A DNA stretch of 29,815 nucleotides, taken from positions 1-29,815 of the forward strand of contig JAKPQU010000622.1 of NCBI GenBank assembly GCA_029555925.1. The letters are read 5' to 3'. The notes under the pieces were generated by a model. The model did not search any database. It was not told the DNA's origin and was given only the letters and a program-made list of their open reading frames with translations. This document shows, one piece after another, positions 16,741-24,751 of this stretch (position 1 is its first letter; the number at the start of each line of letters is the position of its first letter). Source of the DNA: Bacillota bacterium (GTDB lineage Bacteria > Eremiobacterota > SpSt-956 > JAKJGF01). Position numbers and translations under genes: made by a program.

Positions 16741-16935
16741 ATGAATGAATTTCCTGAGATTGATGGTGAATTATGTATAGGTTGCAAAGCCTGTGTCGCT
16801 ATATGTCCGAATGATGTAATAGCCATAGGAGAAGATGAAAAAGCGAAGGTTGTCAGACCTGATGGTTGCCAGAAAAAAGAAGAATGTGCAAAAATTTGCC
16901 CTACGGAAGCAATTGTGCTGCCATGGAAAGAGTAA
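16741..16935 (+). CDS. Small ferredoxin with seven cysteines
   Basis: The product is 64 aa. The first cluster motif is complete (Cys12, 15, 18, 22 followed by Pro). The second region has only three cysteines (Cys43, 49, 53 followed by Pro), so it may hold one [4Fe-4S] plus a [3Fe-4S], or a cluster with a non-Cys ligand. The ribosome site is weak (GGCCGG). It lies 110 bases after the JAMM gene, with a small ATGTC/GACAT hairpin in the gap (16632-16648). It would carry electrons in the cytoplasm; its partner is not evident among the neighbours, and the ferredoxin-linked operon at 4.1-10.2 kb is the nearest candidate. Confidence 0.75.
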   Translation: MNEFPEIDGELCIGCKACVAICPNDVIAIGEDEKAKVVRPDGCQKKEECAKICPTEAIVLPWKE

Positions 16936-17070
16936 TTTTTTGATTCCTAAATTTTGTGTAACCTTAGTACCGTAACAGGTAAAATGGTATCCGTAAAAAG
17001 CTTCTGCCTGACGGGCTCTGGAGAAGAAAAATTAGTTTTTTATTATAAAGAGTATCCCAAAAACTATAAA

Positions 17071-17118
17071 TAGTGAATAGTGAGTTAATAAAACCTAGTC
17101 ACCACTCACTACTCACTA
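17071..17118. repeat. Second hairpin made of 7-nt repeat units
   Basis: TAGTGAATAGTGAGT (17071-17085) pairs with ACTCACTACTCACTA (17104-17118) at 14 of 15 positions around an 18-base loop. Both arms are runs of GTGARTR-type heptamers, so it has the same design as the structure at 13554-13617 with different unit sequence. The rest of 16936-17154 holds no gene. Confidence 0.7.
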
Positions 17119-17154
17119 AATAATTTAAGAGTATAGGAATTTTCATTGAAAATT

Positions 17155-17192
17155 TTGACAGAGGTTCGGACAGAATTTATGATATCCTCTGT
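17155..17192 (+). promoter_or_regulatory. Promoter of the TPR-kinase gene with flanking inverted repeat
   Basis: A perfect TTGACA (17155-17160), a 17-base spacer and TATGAT (17178-17183). A 7-bp inverted repeat, ACAGAGG (17158-17164) and CCTCTGT (17186-17192), overlaps the -35 and ends just past the -10, so a dimeric regulator bound there could block polymerase. The leader to the start at 17378 would be about 185 bases long; I recognise no riboswitch in it. Confidence 0.55.
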
Positions 17193-17377
17193 GAAAGTTT
17201 TTAATCCCGGTAGTTTCTGCACGTTGATATGAGCCGTCTATTTCTTCTTGCGAATTGCTGTATTTTTCTGTTGTATTCTGCAAAACCATTACAGGTAAAC
17301 CTTTTATAGCAGGAAAAAAGTCATCTTTTCTTGAATTATATTTGTTGTTTGTTTCAAAGAAAGGCTGTGAAATTATA

Positions 17378-19621
17378 ATGTTTTCTTATATGTTAATAGG
17401 CAGTATAGGTATAGCTATGGCTATATTGCTTCATAAAGCTAAAAAAGGAAAAATATCTATAGAAGATAAAAAAATTAAAAAATTAAAAGAAAAGCTCAAA
17501 GAGGCAGAAAAGCTGGAGAGAATACAGAAATTCAATGAAGTACTCGGCATACAGGAAGAAATGGAAGAGGAGATAGCACAGATAAAAGATCAGTTTGCAG
17601 AAAGTGAAAGAATATCCATTGATTACAGTTTGAAACAGTGTCATATACAGATAGCCCTTAAATACAGAGAGCAAAACCTCCTGGAAAAATCAGAAAAACA
17701 TTTTTTGAAAGCCCTTCAATATTATCCGGAAGATACGTCAGGTCTTTATCATCTCGCTCAGATACAGTTATTACTCGGTAAAAAGAAAAGCTTTGTCAGT
17801 ACCATGCTTAAACTTATAACTATTGATTCCGGAAATATGACTTATTACAGAAAATTAGGCGATTTTTATAGAGATGAAAATATGCCGGAGAGAAGTGTAA
17901 AAATTTATGAGAAAGCCATAGAAAATTCTGATCATGACTCTATGGTGGAAACTGAAATGCTGGAGAGAATCTGTAATTTAACGTTCCCTGATCCTTCTGA
18001 GAAAACAGTTTATATATTAAAATTATTAAAACTTTATGAAAAAAATAAACTCTTCAGGAAAGCTGTTTCTCTCCTGGAATACAATCTGTCAGCATGTGCT
18101 GACAATATGGCTATTAAAAGCAGATACGGTTTCTTTAAATATGAACTGGGAGAGACAGATGTTTCACAGAAGATAATGGAGGAAATTGACATAAAATGTA
18201 ATAATATTTATGCAAAGTTCTGTCTCGGAAAGATTATGTATCAAAAAGGTGACATCGATAAAGCACTTGGAAAATTCAAGGAAATTTTATGTATGATAAA
18301 TTCATGGGAAGATGAAAGAGATAGAAATAAAAAAGCTTCTCTTCTCAGAGCATGGGGTATCGACGGCAGGGATGAAATTGCCCTGAACAGTGAGTTGAAT
18401 GAAATACGCCATCAGTCCCTTATTAATGCCGGAAATATATATCTTCAGAGAGGTTTTGTAGAAGAAACGAAAGATGCCTTTGGCAAAATAATAAATCTCG
18501 GCGGGAAAGGCATAAATAAAGATTTCATACAATCAGTAGAAAATCTCGTAGAAAAACTCAAAAAAGCAGGTGATCCTGATTTTTCTGTCTGGCAGAGAAA
18601 CCTTGTAAAGCTTGGAGGAGCTTCAATAAAGAAGATAATAAAAAGTACCTATAATGAATTCTGGGCCCGGTTTGAACTGGATGAAGGGAAGGAAAATATA
18701 ATAGGAGAAGGCGGAATGGCCGTAGTCTATAAAGGAAGAGAAACATCTACCGGAAGGCCGGTTGCAATAAAAAAGATGCATGACAGTCTCTGCCGGAGTC
18801 AGCAGATAGTGAGCTTTTTCCACAAAGAAGTAAGTGCTCTTGAAGCTATTGCAAGACCTTATCCTCATCCGAACATAGTCGAAATACTGGGCAGCGGTTT
18901 TGAAGAAGATAAATTTGTTTTTGCCATGGAATATATTGACGGAGAAAGCCTCAGAGATAAGATACAGAAAGGGACGGTAAATAATATAGGTGATATATTT
19001 TCTGTCATTACACAGGTCTGTCAGGCTCTGGACCGGGTGCATAATAATGAAAAACAAATAGTTCACAGGGATTTAAAGCCTGAAAATATATTGATTACAG
19101 ATGACTGGGCTGTTAAATTGACAGATTTCGGTATATGCAGGGTATCTTCTATGTCTTCCAGTTCCAGAAGAAATTATCAGAGGACAAAAAGTTTTGTCGG
19201 CACCAGCTATTACTCTGCACCGGAACAATATCCCAGCCCTTATGACGGGAAATTACCTCCCATTGATCACAGAGCCGATATATATTCACTCGGTTGCATT
19301 ATATATGAATTACTGACATTGCAACCTCCTTTTATTCATGACGATCCCGGCATAGTGGGACTTATGCATCAGAGAAGAGCTACCGGTAAAGCCGATATAC
19401 AGGAATTACTTGTACCTTCTCAGAAAAATCCTTATAGAATAGAGGAATTAGGAATGGATGAAAGGATTTCCGCGAGATTTGATGAAATAGTAATGAAATG
19501 TCTTGAACCTGAACCTATGGACAGATATGCAAATGTTTTAGAAGTGGCTTCCGATTTAAAGGAACTATCCATATCTCTTTCACAGCATGAAGAGGCAGAT
19601 ATTTTTGCCGCACCATGGTAA
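17378..19621 (+). CDS. Membrane-anchored TPR / serine-threonine protein kinase
   Basis: I choose ATG 17378 (747 aa). The open frame reaches back to a TTG at 17255, but the hydrophobic helix begins naturally here ([19 protein letters not shown]). After the helix (2-20) comes a Lys/Glu-rich coiled coil (about 22-75), then TPR-like helical repeats (about 80-400, including [20 protein letters not shown]), then a complete Hanks-type kinase (about 435-735). The kinase has the Gly loop [11 protein letters not shown] (443-453), Lys465, helix-C Glu484, HRDLKPEN (from 563), DFG (583-585), a Ser/Arg-rich activation loop and APE (614-616). All catalytic residues are present, so it should phosphorylate Ser/Thr. 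The N-terminal TPR and C-terminal kinase order is the reverse of the common PknB layout. Its targets may be the neighbouring proteins. Confidence 0.88.
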   Translation: MFSYMLIGSIGIAMAILLHKAKKGKISIEDKKIKKLKEKLKEAEKLERIQKFNEVLGIQEEMEEEIAQIKDQFAESERISIDYSLKQCHIQIALKYREQNLLEKSEKHFLKALQYYPEDTSGLYHLAQIQLLLGKKKSFVSTMLKLITIDSGNMTYYRKLGDFYRDENMPERSVKIYEKAIENSDHDSMVETEMLERICNLTFPDPSEKTVYILKLLKLYEKNKLFRKAVSLLEYNLSACADNMAIKSRYGFFKYELGETDVSQKIMEEIDIKCNNIYAKFCLGKIMYQKGDIDKALGKFKEILCMINSWEDERDRNKKASLLRAWGIDGRDEIALNSELNEIRHQSLINAGNIYLQRGFVEETKDAFGKIINLGGKGINKDFIQSVENLVEKLKKAGDPDFSVWQRNLVKLGGASIKKIIKSTYNEFWARFELDEGKENIIGEGGMAVVYKGRETSTGRPVAIKKMHDSLCRSQQIVSFFHKEVSALEAIARPYPHPNIVEILGSGFEEDKFVFAMEYIDGESLRDKIQKGTVNNIGDIFSVITQVCQALDRVHNNEKQIVHRDLKPENILITDDWAVKLTDFGICRVSSMSSSSRRNYQRTKSFVGTSYYSAPEQYPSPYDGKLPPIDHRADIYSLGCIIYELLTLQPPFIHDDPGIVGLMHQRRATGKADIQELLVPSQKNPYRIEELGMDERISARFDEIVMKCLEPEPMDRYANVLEVASDLKELSISLSQHEEADIFAAPW

Positions 19622-19641
19622 AGTAAGATAAGGAAGATTGT

Positions 19642-19659
19642 GAGCTTGTAAGCTCTTTT
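19642..19659 (+). terminator. Weak intrinsic terminator after the kinase gene
   Basis: GAGCT (19642-19646), loop TGTA, AGCTC (19651-19655), then TTTT. The stem is short and the T run brief, so it may only attenuate read-through to the next gene at 19740. Confidence 0.4.
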
Positions 19660-19739
19660 GTATAAAGGGACCGGTTAATAAGGCAGAGGATACGTAAAAT
19701 TTATGACACAGTCGAAATATTTTTAAAGGAGTTATATAA

Positions 19740-21389
19740 ATGGATAAACTCATAAATGATATACTGACATTATTCAAAGGACGAACTGACAGAATTGGCG
19801 GTGTTGCCAGAGGAAGGGCCATGCATTTTAAAATTTTAAATCCCAATCAGGAAATGCCGCGATATTTACTTCGCCATCTTAAAGGTCATCAGAGAATAGG
19901 ATTTTATAATTTTCTTTCAGATGGTACATGTTACTGGGCTCTTATGGAATTTGAGAAAAAAGAGCATGAAAAACAGAACCTGGAAGATACGTTTTTAGTC
20001 AAACGCACTCTGGCAGAGTGCGGTATAAGGTCATACATAGAACGCTCCTGTACCGATACGGGTTTTCGTCTGTGGATATTTTTTGATAGTCCTGCTTCTG
20101 CTTCTCTTATCAGGGAAGCTTTCCAGGTATTACTTCATAAATTGAAACTTGAAGAATATGTAAACATATACCCTACGGAAGAAAAGAGCAGGGCAGACGA
20201 AGGTGCCTGCGGGGAATTTGCATGGCTTCCTTTTTTCGGAGATTCAGATATTATGGGAAAAGGATTGAAACATGGCCATACACTCTTCCTGGATGACAGT
20301 AAAAAAGTTATCCCCATTGATATGGCACTGGAATTAATAAAAACAAACGATCCTATGATGTTGCCTGATATTATAAGTTATTTCTCCGATAAACCTACAG
20401 GGGAATTTAAAAAAGGGCCGGAAAAAGCAGAAATTCCTCTGGAGAAAAAATTGGAGAAAAAAGAAGAAATAATACCGGCGGAAGAACCTGTCCATCATGT
20501 AGCGGAGGTAGACAGCCAGGAAATGAATGACAGTGTTCTGGATAATATGCTCATATGGCTTACATCGGATACATTTTCTCCTGTACCTACAGGTTTTAAA
20601 TCACTCGATCTATTATTGGACGGAGGATTGCAGAACAGTAAATTGACTGAGATAAAAGGCGGGAACTCCGTGGAAAGAACAATCCTGTCCCTGCAGATTG
20701 CAGATCAGATTGCTTCTTATAATTCAACAAGACAGCTTCCTGTTGTGATTTTTTATATAAGCAGACGTTTTGACAGGGAAGAGCTCATATTAAAATCTCT
20801 TTCCAGAACAGGGGAATTGAATGAAGCTTTGCTGGAATCGAAAAAATGGAAGAGTGAGCCCAGAGCAGATGATTTTATGGAACAACTCCACGGGGCAATA
20901 ACTATATATCAATCCTATGCACAATGGATAAAAGTACTGAATGTAAGAAGTAAGATTGATATAGATTTTATAGAAAGTACAGCAAAACAGCTGAGTTATA
21001 AATTCAATACCCCCCATATAGTAATGGTAGTGGAAGATCCTTTTTTAATTTTCCCTGATAACATGGTGGAAACGATAATAAAATTGAGAACTGTGGCAAG
21101 GGAATTGAATATGCCTGTTCTGATAATAAATGATGGTATCGGAGAGTCCCGGGAAGATATGGACGGAATGATTTCTGTTTCTATTGAACTCAATACCTCT
21201 GCCGAAGCAGTCAATAATATTATTAAAGATAAAAAAAGCCGCTGTGCTATAAAACTTGAAGAAAGGAAAGAAGAACTGAAAAAATTCGAAAAACAGGTAA
21301 TACTGAGAGTTTATAAAGAAAAAACAGATTCTGTAGTATTACTTCCTTTTATAATGAAACGTGTGTACAATCAATTTGTAGAAATATAA
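19740..21389 (+). CDS. TOTE-type primase-like domain fused to a RecA/KaiC-like domain, both with altered active sites
   Basis: The product is 549 aa with AAAGGAG before the ATG. Residues 1-200 follow the archaeo-eukaryotic primase domain of TOTE conflict systems: an LFKGRTD opening, HLKGHQRIGFYNFLSDGTCY, ERSCTDTGFRLWIFFDSP, then EFAWLPFF and TLFLDD. The metal-binding Asp-x-Asp expected in the LDFD-type strand reads Glu70-Phe-Glu72, and the usual His of the HxWIFF strand is Arg110. After a Lys/Glu linker (about 225-265) comes a RecA-fold module (about 270-520; PTGFKSLDLLLDGGL). Its P-loop position reads KGGNSVERT (306-314) with no Gly-Lys-Thr/Ser, while a Walker B-like strand HIVMVVEDP remains. 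It looks like a primase-helicase kept for binding rather than catalysis. It follows the kinase gene by 118 bases. Confidence 0.6.
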   Translation: MDKLINDILTLFKGRTDRIGGVARGRAMHFKILNPNQEMPRYLLRHLKGHQRIGFYNFLSDGTCYWALMEFEKKEHEKQNLEDTFLVKRTLAECGIRSYIERSCTDTGFRLWIFFDSPASASLIREAFQVLLHKLKLEEYVNIYPTEEKSRADEGACGEFAWLPFFGDSDIMGKGLKHGHTLFLDDSKKVIPIDMALELIKTNDPMMLPDIISYFSDKPTGEFKKGPEKAEIPLEKKLEKKEEIIPAEEPVHHVAEVDSQEMNDSVLDNMLIWLTSDTFSPVPTGFKSLDLLLDGGLQNSKLTEIKGGNSVERTILSLQIADQIASYNSTRQLPVVIFYISRRFDREELILKSLSRTGELNEALLESKKWKSEPRADDFMEQLHGAITIYQSYAQWIKVLNVRSKIDIDFIESTAKQLSYKFNTPHIVMVVEDPFLIFPDNMVETIIKLRTVARELNMPVLIINDGIGESREDMDGMISVSIELNTSAEAVNNIIKDKKSRCAIKLEERKEELKKFEKQVILRVYKEKTDSVVLLPFIMKRVYNQFVEI

Positions 21390-21436
21390 TGTTTTGTCTG
21401 GCTGCTGTAAGCCAATTTTATAAAATATTAATTTAA

Positions 21437-21655
21437 TTATATTTTATATGTTTCATATGATAGATTATATCTTGTCAGCAGCCGGGGGTATTTTGAACAT
21501 TTGTAATTTTGTAATAACGTCGTTAAACAGGTATTTAACGACATTCTTGTTTTGACTGAATAATACAGAAAACGAATATTACCTTGACTATTCTTGCAAT
21601 AACAATTACAATCAGGATTTGGACAACTTTGTCCCCAATTTTGTGTTTTTTTCAT
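21437..21655 (-). pseudogene. Remnant of a zinc-finger transposase-like gene
   Basis: The - strand frame begins at ATG 21655 (MKKTQNWGQSCPNPDCNCYC), or three codons earlier, with AGAGGG just upstream. The CPNPDC finger followed by GNI recalls the N-terminal zinc-binding part of IS1-type transposases. The expected second Cys pair and catalytic part do not follow, so this looks like a degraded start. A perfect 9-bp inverted repeat (GTCGTTAAA 21519-21527 with TTTAACGAC 21534-21542) lies inside it. The intergenic space holding this remnant is 21390-21785. Confidence 0.4.
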
Positions 21656-21664
21656 TTCTTTCAT

Positions 21665-21700
21665 CCCTCTTTCTTGTAATTATTTTACATTGAAAGAGGG
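21665..21700. promoter_or_regulatory. Hairpin flanking the zinc-finger remnant start
   Basis: CCCTCTTTC (21665-21673) and GAAAGAGGG (21692-21700) pair perfectly over 9 bp with an 18-base AT-rich loop. On the - strand one arm is the ribosome site of the remnant at 21655, so it may once have controlled it. On the + strand it lies 86 bases before the beta-CASP gene. Confidence 0.45.
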
Positions 21701-21785
21701 TGAAAGTTAACCACACATTTTTATATCAAAGTACTAACGGAAGAGCATCGAGCTTTATAGGAGTTCATTTAAAAGGAGATAAATA

Positions 21786-24251
21786 ATGAAATTTATAGCA
21801 CTCGGCGGAGCCCGAGAAGTAGGAGGGAGCTGTTCCCTGCTCACTGTTTCCGGGAAACATATACTTGTTGATTGTGGTATACGTATGAACCCTGAAGATA
21901 AAAAAGACACAGTACCCAATATTGCTTCCATTGATAGATTAGATCTCATTCTCCTTACCCATGCTCATATGGATCACAGCGGAGCACTGCCAGTAATCCA
22001 TTCTCGATTCCCTGATGTACCGATTTATTGCACCGGTGCAACCCACCGTCTCATAGAACTTCTTCTGAGTGATGCAGTCAGGATAATGGAAATAGAAAAT
22101 GTCAAAAATGAAAGCGAAACCCCTCTCTATGATAAAGCTTTAGTAGAAAAAACCCTTGATAAAATTCGTATAGCCCCTTTTTCAGAATGGATAACTCCAA
22201 CTGGTTTTGACAATATAAAAATACACTTCCACCCTGCAGGCCATATACTTGGAGCAGCTTCTATATTTATGGATACACCGGAAGGAATGATTATGTTTGC
22301 AGGTGATATATCTGTTACCAATCAAATTACAGTACAGGGTATTCCTACCTGTCCTGTCAGACCCGATATAATTGTGATGGAAGCAACATATGGTGATAGA
22401 ATGCATGTAAAGAAACGTAAAGACGAAGAAAGAAATCTTGCTCAGGCAGTAGGAGATGTGATAACAGGGAAAGGTTCTGTATTGATACCTGCTTTTGCAG
22501 TAGGCAGGTCTCAGGAAGTAATACTCATACTAAAAAATTATCAGAAAAATAATCTTATCCCCAGGTTTCCTGTTTATGTTGATGGTATGGTCAGGAGTGT
22601 TTGTGATATCTATGAAAGCATGTTTTTTCTGCTTGCTCCTCAATTGCAGAGATATATAAAAAATTCGCGGAGACCTGTTTTTTTTGACAGTGACGAAGGT
22701 ATTATTAAAGTGACAGGTAGAAAAATGAGAGATATCATACCGGGAGATAAGCCCTGTTGCATAGTTTCAAGTTCAGGTATGCTTTCAGGAGGGGCATCTC
22801 CTGTATATGCAAAGAAATTGATTAACAGAGAAGAAAATGCTATTTTTTTGACAGGCTATCAGGATGAAGAGTCACCCGGTAGAAAGTTACTCAACCTCAA
22901 CCAGGGAGAATTAATAGAAATTGAAGGAGAAAAACTTACTGCCAGATGTAGAGTATCTCAATATAATTTATCCGCTCATGCAGATTCAAACCAGATAAAC
23001 CAGATAATATCTTATCTTAATCCGCGCTCAGTCATACTGGTTCATGGCAACGATTCTGCTATAGACTGTCTTGCAGGACAGCTCAGAAAATATAATGTCT
23101 GGCGTCCGGCAAATAATGAAGAAATAAATCCTTTTTCTCCTGCGCCGCTCTTTGTTTATGATAAAACGAAATCTTCCCCTGTAATAGTACCGGACCTTCC
23201 TTCTGTTCCGGAAAAAAAACAAGAGCCTGAAAAACCCGTTGGAGGGAAAATATTTTCTGCCGAAGATATAGATTATTTCTGGAAAGAACTTCAAAAATTT
23301 CCTTTGAGAGAATATTCCGTACCCGAGCTTGTGAGATTATGGTACGGAGAAGATTTTGCCAGGGAACAGAGAAAAGATCTGGAACAGATATTATTTTCCG
23401 ATAGTCTTTATTTTGAAAAAATAAGAGTGGCCAAGAAGTGGGTCTATCGTCCCCGCTCTCCTGAAGAATTAAAAAAATTGAGGGAAGAAAGAATTGAAAT
23501 AAGACACCTCCCTCGTGGTGCCATAATTATTATAAAAGATGAGGAACAGAAATTAATGCCCGGCGTATTTATAAATCTGGATGAAAGCGGTGAATATTTC
23601 ACTGCCATTATCAAGGGCAAAAAAGGCATAAAAAAATGTATGAGAAAATATTTTGTTCAATATCTTGGCGATAATATACCTGTCGATGAACATGAAGAAA
23701 GCTACTGGAAAATATATCTCAGAAATATAGAAAAAGAAAGCTATCAATATCACAGGATCATCTCAGGAGGTGAAGCCTGGAAAATCCTTTACAAAACACC
23801 TCAGCCCTATAGTTTTGAAGACATACTGAAAATATTCTTCGGTGATACACCATCATTAGAACAGAGACTGGCCACAGCGGTTCGCTTAAACGGTAACGAT
23901 ATATTCTTCTATAGAAATAGCTCTGGGGATTATATACCAAGATCAATAGAAGAAGTATCTAAAAAACTTGGAAAGCCAGTAGAAAGAATAGAAAAAGAAA
24001 TGGAACTTAATATTATCCCGCCCGGGACAGTAATAAAAGTAAAACCCTTTGACGAATTATCAGAAGAACCTTATGAAATAGTAGTATTTACAGGCAATAT
24101 ATCAGCTAAAGGTTTTGATTGCATAACTTTACAGGGAAAGAAAAATTTCTGGTTCAGTAAATATATAGATATGATAGATAAATTTATTCCGGTGGATAAT
24201 AACAACGAAGAAGACATTGTAAAAAAATTGCTGGAAATAAAAAATATATAA
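21786..24251 (+). CDS. Metallo-beta-lactamase / beta-CASP nuclease with two tandem RNase II-type winged-helix modules
   Basis: The product is 821 aa with AAAAGGAGAT before the ATG. Residues 1-435 are a complete beta-CASP RNase of the CPSF73-like group: HAHMDH (59-64), His153 (HFHPAGH), Asp174 (FAGDIS), EATYGDR (199-205), SSSGMLSGG, SAHAD (396-400) and His420 (ILVHGN). All metal ligands are present, so it should cut RNA. After a Pro-rich linker come two copies of one module. Each has a winged helix of the kind preceding RNB catalytic domains (YSVPELVRLWYGED ... LYFEK ... YRPRSPEEL at 510-563; YSFEDILKIFFGD ... IFFYR ... YIPRSIEEV at 675-724) and a small beta domain (LPRGAIIII ... DNIPV; IPPGTVIKV ... 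KFIPV). No RNB catalytic domain follows. The modules probably bind RNA. Confidence 0.85.
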   Translation: MKFIALGGAREVGGSCSLLTVSGKHILVDCGIRMNPEDKKDTVPNIASIDRLDLILLTHAHMDHSGALPVIHSRFPDVPIYCTGATHRLIELLLSDAVRIMEIENVKNESETPLYDKALVEKTLDKIRIAPFSEWITPTGFDNIKIHFHPAGHILGAASIFMDTPEGMIMFAGDISVTNQITVQGIPTCPVRPDIIVMEATYGDRMHVKKRKDEERNLAQAVGDVITGKGSVLIPAFAVGRSQEVILILKNYQKNNLIPRFPVYVDGMVRSVCDIYESMFFLLAPQLQRYIKNSRRPVFFDSDEGIIKVTGRKMRDIIPGDKPCCIVSSSGMLSGGASPVYAKKLINREENAIFLTGYQDEESPGRKLLNLNQGELIEIEGEKLTARCRVSQYNLSAHADSNQINQIISYLNPRSVILVHGNDSAIDCLAGQLRKYNVWRPANNEEINPFSPAPLFVYDKTKSSPVIVPDLPSVPEKKQEPEKPVGGKIFSAEDIDYFWKELQKFPLREYSVPELVRLWYGEDFAREQRKDLEQILFSDSLYFEKIRVAKKWVYRPRSPEELKKLREERIEIRHLPRGAIIIIKDEEQKLMPGVFINLDESGEYFTAIIKGKKGIKKCMRKYFVQYLGDNIPVDEHEESYWKIYLRNIEKESYQYHRIISGGEAWKILYKTPQPYSFEDILKIFFGDTPSLEQRLATAVRLNGNDIFFYRNSSGDYIPRSIEEVSKKLGKPVERIEKEMELNIIPPGTVIKVKPFDELSEEPYEIVVFTGNISAKGFDCITLQGKKNFWFSKYIDMIDKFIPVDNNNEEDIVKKLLEIKNI

Positions 24252-24667
24252 GAAAATAAACCAATTCATTGGAGAAGGTATCCCCGGCACGTTCCAAAAT
24301 TCACTTAAGTTTGACAGTTGAAAATTAGAGAATCCTTGTACCATAATAAAAAAATGACTTTTCAATTAAAAACGTTTTCACCATGTTTATCACCTCTATG
24401 GTGTAAAACCCAAGAAACGTCATAAAAGGGACATAGACTTCCATTAAAGCATACGCTATCAGTATTCTTGTAAAATTAAGTAGCATTTTTGTATTTCTTT
24501 ATATCAATCCCCCTATTCTTACAAAAACTATAAGTGGTAAATGTCGTAAGACGATAGGTGCTGGAGGTGGAAAATATCTCAACTTTATTGCCTTTGTACT
24601 AAGCAAAAAATGATAAATCCGGTCATTTTTAAACACAATAACAGATTATATTCCGTTTTCTTGATAA
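24252..24667. other. Intergenic stretch with a doubtful small - strand frame
   Basis: No convincing gene. A 53-codon - strand frame (24325-24486, starting MLLNFTRILIAYALMEVYVP) is hydrophobic but has a poor ribosome site. An internal ATG (MVKTFLIEKSFF) has a better GAGGTG site but only 19 codons, and related-looking sequence seems to continue in another frame, so it may be a decayed gene. I see no strong terminator after the beta-CASP gene. Confidence 0.4.
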
Positions 24668-24696
24668 TTGACATGGATTATAATAGGTGATAAACT
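24668..24696 (+). promoter_or_regulatory. Promoter of the PH-like/roadblock gene
   Basis: A perfect TTGACA (24668-24673), a 17-base spacer and TAAACT (24691-24696, 4 of 6). Transcription would start near 24703, inside the upstream extension of the open frame, so the TTG at 24668 cannot be its start codon and ATG 24752 is preferred. Confidence 0.5.
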
Positions 24697-24751
24697 GTAT
24701 TCAGATTTTTTCAATGAACTTAGCTCCAATGATGAGAGGATAAGAGTGATT

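Noticed and set aside
17255..17377. N-terminal extension of the kinase from a TTG
   Set aside because: There is no ribosome site and the added residues look like translated leader. The membrane helix starts cleanly at ATG 17378.
17190..17377. Riboswitch in the long leader of the kinase gene
   Set aside because: I could match it to no known class, and no terminator or anti-terminator pair is evident.
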